Notes under the pieces: generated by a model | What the model was told of the DNA's origin: nothing | What the model saw: only the letters and a program-made list of their open reading frames with translations | Databases searched by the model: none | Translations under genes and position numbers: made by a program | Source of the DNA: an uncultured Pseudomonadales bacterium | GTDB taxonomy: Bacteria > Pseudomonadota > Gammaproteobacteria > Pseudomonadales > Azotimanducaceae | Assembly (NCBI GenBank): GCA_943787425.1 | Contig: CALSMJ010000001.1 | Span: 1,105,271 to 1,169,270 of the forward strand | Reading direction: 5' to 3' | DNA length: 64,000 bases | Part shown: positions 9,594 to 16,477 of the stretch, piece by piece | How the letters are laid out: each line of letters opens with the position of its first letter | Numbering within the stretch: position 1 is the stretch's first letter

Positions 9594-10329
9594 TCATTAG
9601 CTTTTTTGTGTCACTTCCAAGTGCCCAACCTTCAAAGGGAAAATCCTTTACTGCTTGATACCACTTTTCGCCTGTTCCTTTTCCACAGTCTTGCAGCACA
9701 TTTAGGAACTTTGTTGTGTCTTTGTACTTTCCCCTGTTGTCATCAAAGTACTTGAGATTGTTGACACTCAAATCTATCAACTGCTGAACAGATAGGTTGC
9801 GTATCTGACTGTTCTGCGTATGTTTGTATCCTTCCCCATTGTTCCAAACGCTTGAACCCCAAAGCACCATATCTAAAGTCATTGCATAGTCAGTGTATTT
9901 TTCTAACCATCGCAATGTTCGCTCAGCAAACCCACTATCCATCCAACGAGCGTATTGCTCGTTTGGTTTGTTTTTGAAGCGTTCTAAATGTTGTTTTTCA
10001 GACTTGCTGCTTATAGCTCCAGTTCCCAATTGGAAACCACCACTATCGCCAACAACAATCCCATCACCTTTTCTGTAAGCACAAATGTCATCTTTCTCAA
10101 TGACGCTTTTCTCAAATTGCCCACAGCTATAAAGCGAGTACCTACTACTCCAAAGCGAGCTATTTTTGTCAAAAAAGTTCAAGTCACTAATGCTAAATCC
10201 ATTAGGTAATTCACCATCTCTTACAGTGCTGTCTTTACGAGTAGCGTATTGTGAGTATCCCTTTTGTAGCGAGGGTAGATAGACAGCAAAATTTGCTGCG
10301 TCGTAATCAAAGGTGTATTGCTTGCTCAT
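9559..10329 (-). CDS. TGT/DpdA-like DNA or tRNA guanine transglycosylase, N-terminal part (frame-broken)
   Basis: The 256-codon frame has the TGT hallmark GDSGGFQ (residues 94-100, with the Asp equivalent to the catalytic Asp of QueTGT), LDM at 152-154, VLQDCGKG near 211 and EGWALG at 233-238. These are in the family's order and spacing. Standard host Tgt is far more conserved, so this is a divergent paralogue like DpdA, which inserts 7-deazaguanines into DNA. No preQ0 synthesis genes are nearby, so precursor would come from the host. The ATG follows the stop of the 602-aa gene directly, indicating coupling. The frame ends at 9559, inside the continuing frame. Confidence 0.72.
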   Translation of the reverse strand: MSKQYTFDYDAANFAVYLPSLQKGYSQYATRKDSTVRDGELPNGFSISDLNFFDKNSSLWSSRYSLYSCGQFEKSVIEKDDICAYRKGDGIVVGDSGGFQLGTGAISSKSEKQHLERFKNKPNEQYARWMDSGFAERTLRWLEKYTDYAMTLDMVLWGSSVWNNGEGYKHTQNSQIRNLSVQQLIDLSVNNLKYFDDNRGKYKDTTKFLNVLQDCGKGTGEKWYQAVKDFPFEGWALGSDTKKLMIDACKWLSQIA

Positions 10330-12138
10330 CTACGCTTGTTCCACATAGTAGTCATTCAGAGTTGTAAACAAACTTCCTTTTCTGACTCCCTTCCCATCAG
10401 TTGATGGAATGTAAGTTTTGTAGCTTGCGTTATCGTCTTTGTGCTCAACGAACATCACATCCCCATTACCCATAATCTTTATGCTGCTACTTGCTGTGCT
10501 CAGCGCTTCAAAAAGCATGTAGATATCAGAAGGTGACACTTTGATAGTGTTTGGTTCTATTTCGATTTTTTCTTTGGGGTTAGATGGATTGGGTACTTTG
10601 ATTTTCGCGTATTCAGCATTCCTAACTTTGAACTTGTAATCGTTTGTGAAAGTAACTCTATCTCTATCACTGAACTCAACTAATACATCAGCAGCTTGAA
10701 AGCGTGTGTAAGCATCGTTCACTTTGTCGTACTCACTTCTCAGCAACAATCCTTTATCAGTTACAACTATTTGCATGCTGTCGTTTTTGCGAGTGTTGAT
10801 TCGCTTGTTGATGCTATCCATCCACTTCAGCAAGTGTTGACGAAAAACAGCATTCATAAAGTTGGGAGTCAGCGTAAGAGTCCAATCCCACTGCTGCTTG
10901 CTCGCAAGCTGAAATGGTTGCGTTTCAATTCCTTCATCTTCAACTGCTGCGATTGGATAGAAGTACAAATTTCGTCTGTTTTTACTTGTGCGCTGCTCAA
11001 TCGTTATTTGCTTCTCAGCTACGACATCTTCGCTTGTATTGCTCAACTCTCTTCCAACAACTTTGAAGTTGACTACATCACTTTCTAACAGCAATTGAGT
11101 CTCCAAAAAGTATCTATCGCTTCCCCTTAAAAAATAATCCTTATCCAATTGCTTGCTGCTTTTTGGTTTAGCGATTGTGACAAGCGATGAGTTGCTGCGA
11201 GCACGAACTTTTGAAGCTAATAGGGATCCATCTTTGAGTGCTACAGCACGAACAGTTTCATATAGCTTTTTGTCATCAGCAGTTTTTTTGCCACTGTCTC
11301 TAAAAAATTTGTTTCGCGCTCCTCTCATCTGTATTGCACGAGGAACTGAGTGCAAGCGCAGCATGTTAGTAAGTGTTGAGAAAATTGGAGTGTCATTTAC
11401 GAGTGGAACTGTTACAGCTTCGTCTACTGCTGCTTTGACTAAATCCTCATCAAAAGCAGTAGCTACAATGTCAAAGGTTCCATCTGCTCTTTTAGTTGCA
11501 ATGAGCAAAGCTGTGTTGTCGTGTGTTGGAAAATCACCAATGTCTATGTTTGCAAGCGATTTTCGTTCATGTATGTTTCGCAGCTTCGCAGTAGCAATTC
11601 TGTTGATGTCTGCTTGTGCTTTCTGTTTAGCACTTGCTTTCAATTGTCTTATTGGGGAAGGAGGCATTACCCAATCGTCAGCAACAACATCACCCCCTGT
11701 TTCGCTCAACTCTTGCGACAACCAAACTTTCGCAGGATTTACACCTCCTAACTCACGCAAAAAATCTGCTGCTGCTCCCACTCTGTCTGATACAAAAATG
11801 AATGGAGCTTGCTTCTCTTTCTCTTCAAGTGCAGCAAGTGCCCAAGCATACCCACCTAACTTTGCTGCTAAGTGCTCAGCTTTGTATTCCTCATTGAACA
11901 GCTTTAGGAATGGATAAAATTTTTGATGATTCGTATCGCGTTGCTGAGCAGTGATACCTTGCTTCGTATACTGCTTTTCTAACCATCCTTTGGTTTTGCT
12001 CGCTTCTACATAAAAACCATATGCATGAGCTAAAAAATCCCACAACTCTCTACGAGCACTTTGAAAGCGTTCTTCTACTTGCTTGCTCTTTTGCTTTAGT
12101 GACTTAAGTTGATTTGGGAGTGTTTGCTTGCGTGACAT
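10330..12138 (-). CDS. Uncharacterised 602-aa element protein, possible sliding-clamp-like C-terminus
   Basis: I do not recognise this gene. It is the longest intact reading frame in the element. The start at 12138 is preferred over 12144 because AGGA lies seven bases upstream of it and only one base from the other. Residues 1-100 are helical and charged (ELWDFLAHAYGFYVEA, then LAAKLGGYAWALAALEE). The last 150 residues alternate strands and helices and end with IKVSPSDIYMLFEAL ... IMGNGDVMFVEHKDD ... YKTYIP, which recalls domain III of DNA clamps (DnaN/PCNA). That likeness is weak and by eye only. It heads the cassette and is abutted by the TGT-like gene. Confidence 0.7.
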   Translation of the reverse strand: MSRKQTLPNQLKSLKQKSKQVEERFQSARRELWDFLAHAYGFYVEASKTKGWLEKQYTKQGITAQQRDTNHQKFYPFLKLFNEEYKAEHLAAKLGGYAWALAALEEKEKQAPFIFVSDRVGAAADFLRELGGVNPAKVWLSQELSETGGDVVADDWVMPPSPIRQLKASAKQKAQADINRIATAKLRNIHERKSLANIDIGDFPTHDNTALLIATKRADGTFDIVATAFDEDLVKAAVDEAVTVPLVNDTPIFSTLTNMLRLHSVPRAIQMRGARNKFFRDSGKKTADDKKLYETVRAVALKDGSLLASKVRARSNSSLVTIAKPKSSKQLDKDYFLRGSDRYFLETQLLLESDVVNFKVVGRELSNTSEDVVAEKQITIEQRTSKNRRNLYFYPIAAVEDEGIETQPFQLASKQQWDWTLTLTPNFMNAVFRQHLLKWMDSINKRINTRKNDSMQIVVTDKGLLLRSEYDKVNDAYTRFQAADVLVEFSDRDRVTFTNDYKFKVRNAEYAKIKVPNPSNPKEKIEIEPNTIKVSPSDIYMLFEALSTASSSIKIMGNGDVMFVEHKDDNASYKTYIPSTDGKGVRKGSLFTTLNDYYVEQA

Positions 12139-12196
12139 AGACATATCCTCAGCAGTGTTAGTTGCAGCTTACTCCCAAAAAAGGAGGAATGTGCTG

Positions 12197-12214
12197 TCAT
12201 AAGAAGTTATGCGA
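12197..12214. repeat. 18-bp direct repeat copy 1 with CATAA-N4-TTATG dyad
   Basis: TCATAAGAAGTTATGCGA is identical to 12260-12277, 63 bases apart (six helical turns). Each copy has a perfect 5-bp palindromic arm pair, the form of a dimeric repressor site or iteron. Confidence 0.8.
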
Positions 12215-12259
12215 TTTTTGCTATTTTTTCACTTTTTCCCTACTCACAGAAGCATGTGT

Positions 12260-12277
12260 TCATAAGAAGTTATGCGA
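12260..12277. repeat. 18-bp direct repeat copy 2 with CATAA-N4-TTATG dyad
   Basis: Second copy of the 18-bp repeat at 12197-12214, in the same orientation, both upstream of the 602-aa gene start. Confidence 0.8.
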
Positions 12278-12304
12278 ATTTCTTTAATTTTTGAGTTTTC
12301 CCAA

Positions 12305-12359
12305 AAATTGGGGAAATCCCATATGAATTTGCAAAATGCAAAAATAATTTCCCCAATTT
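12305..12359. repeat. Perfect 13-bp inverted repeat around a 29-base loop
   Basis: AAATTGGGGAAAT (12305-12317) is the exact reverse complement of 12347-12359. As single-stranded DNA or RNA it would form a stable hairpin. The position fits an origin hairpin recognised by a HUH protein or a terminator of the upstream small genes. Confidence 0.8.
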
Positions 12360-12427
12360 CACAAGAAATGTAAGGAATTTTGGGATTAATTGGTATTGGT
12401 TGGTGTGCTTCGTGTTGTTAGACGCTG

Positions 12428-12735
12428 TTAGAACATCTGTCGCAGCTTTTGCTGTGCAAGCGCATGCAACTGCTGTGTCTTCTCCAATCTAAGCTGTGTG
12501 CGCGAATTTGAGTACTGAGCGTGAATCATTTCGCAAGCAGCAATCTCTGTTTCCAACACAGTGATGAGATGTGCAATTGCTTTAGCACTTGCATCCCTTC
12601 CATATTTTTCATTGATGTCATGTAGTTAGCACTTGCACCCAAATAGTTGGTGCTGAACTCGCGTTTGCTAGTGTTCCCCCTCAAATCGTTCATGTGTTCG
12701 TATAGCTCTTCCATTGCAGTTGCATGCATCTGCAT
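12428..12735 (-). CDS. Small DUF6626-like protein, second paralogue (frame-broken near 12620)
   Basis: The first frame (from 12735) gives KREFSTNYLGASANYM, closely like the KKKFSSDYLGKSESYL stretch of the gene at 13031-13309. It then runs out of frame. The next frame supplies INEKYGRDASAKAIAHL and a helical tail ending at the TAA at 12428-12430, exactly what the family needs. Together they give about 100 residues. The FS-x2-(Y/W)LG-x-S-x-(S/N)Y motif is that of a small phage and plasmid family (DUF6626 from memory), probably helical and perhaps DNA-binding. Function is unknown. Confidence 0.55.
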
Positions 12736-12740
12736 CTCCT

Positions 12741-13050
12741 TAATCTTTCATGTAATCGCTCGCTAGCTGATTGACTCGTTTCTGACTTTTCTTGCTTGCT
12801 CTTTTTGAGCGAGCAAATTTTGTTGATTTACCTTTGTGTGCTTTTTGCTGTGACTTCCTCCAATGCAAATCCAACACTGCATTAGCATTGTCAAAGTCTC
12901 CATCGCGTTCTAATCGCTCAACCTCACTGTAGACATCTGATGGAATGTCTCCATCAGTCTCTTCACGCTCAATTCTGCTTGATGCTTTGCAATACGCTTA
13001 GCGTGTCTCTCTGCTTTTGGATTTCCCCTTTCAATGTCGCTCAATCGCAT
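12741..13050 (-). CDS. Small basic element protein (frame-broken near 12960)
   Basis: The frame from 13050 encodes MRLSDIERGNPKAERHAKR and is closed by TAG. A second frame continues the coding character with DIPSDVYSEVERLERDGDF, then WRKSQQKAHKGK and a very basic tail, ending at the TAA at 12741-12743. I read it as one gene of about 100 codons with a one-base break. It overlaps the upstream gene by 20 bases and stops six bases before the next small gene. The composition suggests nucleic-acid binding. I recognise no family. Confidence 0.45.
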
Positions 13051-13309
13051 GTTCGATTTCCTCCAACAACATCTGTGCAAGCACCTTGTTGTGATATGCA
13101 TCATCACTAAGCGTTTTCGTGTTCTTCAACTTCACGTAACACGTGAGTAATGCATCAGTGCTTATCTGTGTTCCTCTGTGTTTAATGACTTGCAGATAGC
13201 TTTCACTCTTTCCTAAGTAGTCACTACTAAACTTCTTCTTAGTCAGTGTTCTGTCTTGTTGTTTCAGTTGTTCAAATACTTTGTCTATAACCATAGTCTC
13301 TAACTCCAA
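13031..13309 (-). CDS. Small DUF6626-like protein, first paralogue
   Basis: An intact 92-residue frame with KKFSSDYLGKSESYL near residue 25 and an ALLTCYVKLK helix that follows in this family. It is paralogous to the product of 12428-12735 over about 40 residues. The start could be 13309 or the Met five codons in. It lies between the Rep-like gene and the small basic gene on the same strand. Such proteins occur in mobile elements. No activity is established to my knowledge. Confidence 0.6.
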   Translation of the reverse strand: MELETMVIDKVFEQLKQQDRTLTKKKFSSDYLGKSESYLQVIKHRGTQISTDALLTCYVKLKNTKTLSDDAYHNKVLAQMLLEEIEHAIERH

Positions 13310-13434
13310 TGTTCAAGTGCTGATAAATAGTGATTGTTAGTAATTTTTAGTTGTAGCAACGCATACACAGTTAAGTGCATATCAGCATTTGGAATTGAAA
13401 AGTCTTATCGCTATACGCTAGTTGCTCCACACAA

Positions 13435-13989
13435 CTAAGGTTTGCTGATAAAACTGCTCCACAAGTCAATTCCATCTACAAGCAAAGCTTCTTGCTTGTG
13501 TGCGTCTTTAGTGATGTAAACGCTACTTCTAAACTTGCTTCCTATTGGTTCAGCCCAAAACTCAGCTTTTGTTAGCGTCGCTGTGTTGTTGAGTTCCTTC
13601 CATAGCTCGTAAAGCAGTTCAATCATTTGCTCGTAACTCCATCCATCAAGTTTTTTCACAAGTATGTGAGCGTGAAATCCCATCTCATCCTTATCCAACT
13701 CAATGCTTACAGCACGATGTATGCGAAATTTGGATTCCACTTGAATAGCTTGCGTCTGTAAGCACCATTCTTAGTTTTCCCAAAAGCAAAGTTTTCTGCT
13801 CTAGCAAACAGCTCCCTCACTTTCTTGCTCAACTCACTTCTCAGCTTCAGTTCAAACACTTTTCGATGAGGAGGGTTTTTTCCTTTTTTTTCTTTTTTTC
13901 AGACGCAAGCACAGTGTTAAGTCATAGTCTTGCTGACTTAACCACTCACCATATGCTGCGCTCAGTTCGTATGCTTTTTCTGCGTTCAC
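13435..13989 (-). CDS. HUH endonuclease-like replication protein (frame-broken twice)
   Basis: The 101-codon frame at 13435-13740 has GFHAHILV (the His-x-His metal site) and, about 50 residues later, VYITK, the YxxK nucleophile motif of single-tyrosine HUH Rep proteins. A preceding frame encodes the missing N-terminal part (KAYELSAAYGEWLSQQ, then ELKLRSELSKKVRELFARA). It is joined through a poly-A tract near 13880 (runs of 7, 8 and 6 A in the coding strand) and a second shift near 13735. The GTG at 13989 is the likely start. An intact product would be about 183 residues. Rolling-circle initiation of the element is the natural inference. Confidence 0.55.
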
Positions 13990-14008
13990 ACATCTATTTA
14001 TCTAATCA

Positions 14009-14022
14009 GTTACATCTGTAAC
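14009..14022. promoter_or_regulatory. Perfect 14-bp palindrome in the divergent rep/recombinase region
   Basis: GTTACATCTGTAAC has 6-bp arms around TC. It lies 20 bases upstream of the Rep-like GTG and 158 bases upstream of the plus-strand recombinase, the place for an operator controlling both. I found no convincing paired -35/-10 boxes for the recombinase. Confidence 0.5.
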
Positions 14023-14179
14023 TTTCTTTTGGAAATGCAGAGATGTATTACACAAGTTAAGAAATGTAATAAGTGCTTAGATTTCAGTGGGTGTAGCGCA
14101 GCTCAGAAAAAGGATGACTTCTGACATATACGAAAACATAATCATATTGATAGTTTTGTTATATGTTTAGGAGAAGGAA

Positions 14180-14749
14180 GTGAAGCAAGCAAAAGTTTTA
14201 AGCGAAAAGGAGCAGCAGATTGTCTTCAACGTAGCTAAGCGCAGCAGATACCCAAAAAGGAACACGCTAATGCTGATGCTTGGTTTTTATGGGGGATTGC
14301 GAGCTGTTGAGATTGCAAATCTGAGAGTGCACAACGTTTTGGATGAGAATGGTGAAATCAACGAGCAAGTGTATTTGGATGCAACGCAGACAAAAGGAAA
14401 CAAGTCGCGTGTCATCTACTTGAACAAGAAAGTACGCAAGTGCATCAAAGATTACATAGCTTGCGAAGGATTAGCTGACAAACGAGAAGTTCAACTGCTT
14501 CGCACACAATTAGGAGGGGGGTTTACATCAGCAACTGTTAGACAAGCAATGAAGCACTTGTTTGCAGAGAGTGGGATTTCAAATGCAAGTTCACATAGTG
14601 GTAGACGAACGTGCTTAACAACACTCGCTAACAAAGGAGTAGGAGTACACGTCATTAGAGAAATCGCAGGGCACTCAAATTTAGCTACAACTCAAAAATA
14701 CTTAGAAGTTAGCAGCGACAAGTTGAGCAGCGCAGTTGAGTTGCTGTGA
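14180..14749 (+). CDS. Minimal tyrosine recombinase (phage integrase family)
   Basis: A 189-residue protein consisting of little more than the catalytic domain. It has the first catalytic Arg in GGLRAVEI (R41), the beta-hairpin Lys in TKGNKSR (K72 or K75), HSGRR (H139, R142), GH at 164-165 and the nucleophile in TTQKYLEV (Y174), so all active-site residues are present. The N-terminal core-binding domain is missing, as in integron-cassette-like or XerH-like small recombinases. The GTG start has AGGAGAAGGA immediately upstream. It is the only recombinase here with an unbroken frame. Confidence 0.88.
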   Translation: MKQAKVLSEKEQQIVFNVAKRSRYPKRNTLMLMLGFYGGLRAVEIANLRVHNVLDENGEINEQVYLDATQTKGNKSRVIYLNKKVRKCIKDYIACEGLADKREVQLLRTQLGGGFTSATVRQAMKHLFAESGISNASSHSGRRTCLTTLANKGVGVHVIREIAGHSNLATTQKYLEVSSDKLSSAVELL

Positions 14750-14898
14750 TGTGGTGGTTTTTGCTTGCTGCAATCGTTTGGATGAGTGGAGAGTTGGATG
14801 ACGAAATCAACGCTGTGTTTCGCATCTTCTTTAAAGGATTATTCAACTTAATCTTTGCACTGCTGTTTTGGGTATTTGTGATTGCAGCACTGATATGA
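14749..14898 (+). CDS. 49-aa two-segment membrane peptide
   Basis: A 49-residue frame whose ATG overlaps the recombinase stop (TGATG). It encodes two hydrophobic segments: WWFLLAAIVWM near residues 2-12 and LFNLIFALLFWVFVIAAL near 31-48. A charged loop (ELDDEIN, then a basic FRIFFKG) separates them. The coupling, length and composition argue for a real gene. Role unknown: holin-like, immunity or entry-exclusion peptides look like this, but nothing here decides. Confidence 0.55.
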   Translation: MWWFLLAAIVWMSGELDDEINAVFRIFFKGLFNLIFALLFWVFVIAALI

Positions 14899-14914
14899 AG
14901 GAAAACTTAAATTT

Positions 14915-16355
14915 TTAAATATCTCTACAAGTCTCCTTCCATTCTTTGAGTAAAGCTCTCATCCTTTCAATTGCACTCTTCGTTTCTGACTTAGTGCTTT
15001 TAGCGTCGTATGCAATTTGCTCAGCAACTCCAACGAATGCGTCAGCTTTAGTTGTTGCACGTGCTTTGTTGTAAAACTTATCCAACACTAATGTGCTGTT
15101 ACCTATCTGCTCTGCAACTAGCACTAGATTGGATGTTTGCTCTAACAGCTCAGTCGCATACGTGTGTCTAATGCTGTACAAGCTGCGCTTGTTTCCTACA
15201 GCATCCTCATACAAGTCGTTTTCCTTCAATAGCTGATTGAATGCTTTTGATGTGTTTTCGCTCAAACGAGTCATTCGCTTTTGCTGCTCTGCATCGCTTA
15301 AGTCATTCACGTTCTCATCGCTTCGCAAGCGCAAAACGTATTCGTCGCACGTAGCAAACAGCTCCTTCAAACAAGCTACTTTCTGAGGATACGTTTTCAG
15401 CTTATTTTTGCTGAGGTGCTTTTCGTATATGTCAGCACTGTGCTGCGTTCTGCTTGCAATGCTTAGCAGCGCATTCTCAAACGCTTGACTGTTCGTGCGT
15501 ATGATTACTGTTCTGCTTTTGCTCGTTTTTGTTTCCCCACTTCTTAAGTGACAAACCAAATATTCTGACATCCCTACTTCAGACAAAGAACTGCTGCTGA
15601 CTCTTATCAAGCTCACTCACAGATTTGTATTCAAAGCTTGTGTAGCGCACACGCATAAATTCGTATCCAACACGAATCGCACTGTGCAGTAAGAGGTAAT
15701 AGTAGTCGCGCAACAGCTCACTCAATTCATTTGTCTTAGCACGTTTGCTTATAGTGCTTTTCTTCTTTTCAAGTGCTCTACGAATCGTTTGCTGCTGCTG
15801 ACGTGTGAAATCCAATCGCTGCTTAGCTTCGCTAACAGCAACTTTGATGAAATCTATCTGTTTGTTTGAGTAGTTGTTGTTCACAGCAAACTTTTGCAAT
15901 GCATTCCACGCAGCTTGCTCAGTTTGTTGTCTCGTTCTACTAATCTGCTTTTTTTCGCTGAGAAGCGTATTCTTCAACGTGATGCTGATTGAGTGCTGTG
16001 AACAAGTAATTACCAAAAAAGGGAACAAACTTGTCTTCAACACAGCGCACGTATTCTGCTTCTATCTTTTTCGCAAATCCCTTTTCAATCCTATGTTGCA
16101 CGTGTATCGCATATTGCTTTGCTATGAAGCTAAACGTCTTTTCGTTGACGATTGCTCCTACTGTCTCTTTACGATGGATGTCTAATTCCATTCGCTTAGC
16201 TACAGCAGTCGCTTTACGTGCATTCGTTTCGTTTGTGCTGAGTCTGTAGTACTTGTTTTCTGTGTGGAACTTTTGATAGCAGCGTAGTAGTAAGCAGTGT
16301 TCTTATCTGCTCTTCTATAAATTTTTAGATTCTTGTTTATCTTCTGTTCTTTCAT
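14915..16355 (-). pseudogene. Long tyrosine integrase in four frame pieces
   Basis: Four successive frames (16200-16355, 15940 to about 16275, 15579 to about 15945, 14915 to about 15600) encode consecutive parts of one site-specific integrase of about 480 residues. In order they give: an N-terminal arm/AP2-like part (IYRRADKNTAYYY, then KYYRLSTNETNARKA), a SAM-like core-binding part (FVPFFGNYLFTALNQHHVEEY), the catalytic Arg in SAIRVGYEF, and the C-terminal LYSIRHTYATELL ... IGNST ... KFYNK with the nucleophile Tyr. The breaks lie near 16280, at an A7 run near 15950 and near 15590. Its position beside attR fits the element's own integrase. Either the frames are broken by assembly indels or the enzyme is dead. 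Confidence 0.78.
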
Positions 16356-16393
16356 ATCAAACTCTTGTAGTAGAATAGAATCAGTTTTTGAAG

Positions 16394-16415
16394 ATATTTT
16401 GCTGAGTGTGTCAAA
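16394..16415 (+). repeat. Candidate integrase arm-type site, right end
   Basis: ATATTTTGC (16394-16402) and GTGTGTCAAA (16406-16415) match motifs 70 bases inside attL. A further GTGTGT/ACACAC inverted pair follows at 16416-16438. Function is inferred from position. Confidence 0.4.
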
Positions 16416-16455
16416 GTGTGTAAAATTTTTCGACACACCCGTTGTAGTAAAATAC

Positions 16456-16464
16456 TGATAAAAT
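16456..16464 (+). promoter_or_regulatory. Extended -10 promoter for the reconstituted tRNA, carried by the element
   Basis: TGATAAAAT is an extended -10 (TGn plus TAAAAT) ending 15 bases before the tRNA. It lies in element DNA, so it would replace the host promoter stranded at 8278. No good -35 is evident, which extended -10 promoters can tolerate. Confidence 0.4.
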
Positions 16465-16477
16465 GCTTTGTATACAA

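Larger units (their letters stand above)
12145..12427. promoter_or_regulatory. Repeat-rich control region or candidate replication origin
   Basis: This 283-base AT-rich gap lies upstream of the 602-aa gene. It holds two 18-bp direct repeats, each containing a CATAA/TTATG dyad, and a perfect 13-bp inverted repeat with a 29-base loop that itself contains repeated TGCAAAA. A HUH Rep-like gene is encoded about 1 kb away. Repressor operators for the cassette and a Rep-recognised origin are both reasonable readings. Confidence 0.5.

Noticed and set aside
9575..9610. A AAA AAG slippery heptamer before the end of the first TGT-like frame, suggesting programmed -1 frameshifting
   Set aside because: A -1 shift there reads GCT AAT GAT TGA and stops. 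The continuing frame is +1 and is closed upstream by TGA, so this heptamer cannot join the two parts. The break must lie further downstream.
11153..11917. 254-codon plus-strand frame opposite the 602-aa gene
   Set aside because: Serine-rich low-complexity translation typical of an antisense frame. The minus strand has the better start, RBS and gene context.
12181..12360. Repeats at 12197, 12260 and 12305-12359 as a CRISPR-like array
   Set aside because: Only two copies of one repeat, no regular spacer series and no cas genes nearby.
8333..14179. Possible prophage or ICE identity of the element
   Set aside because: No capsid, portal, terminase, tail, relaxase-coupling or mating-pair gene is present in any frame, so neither label is supported.
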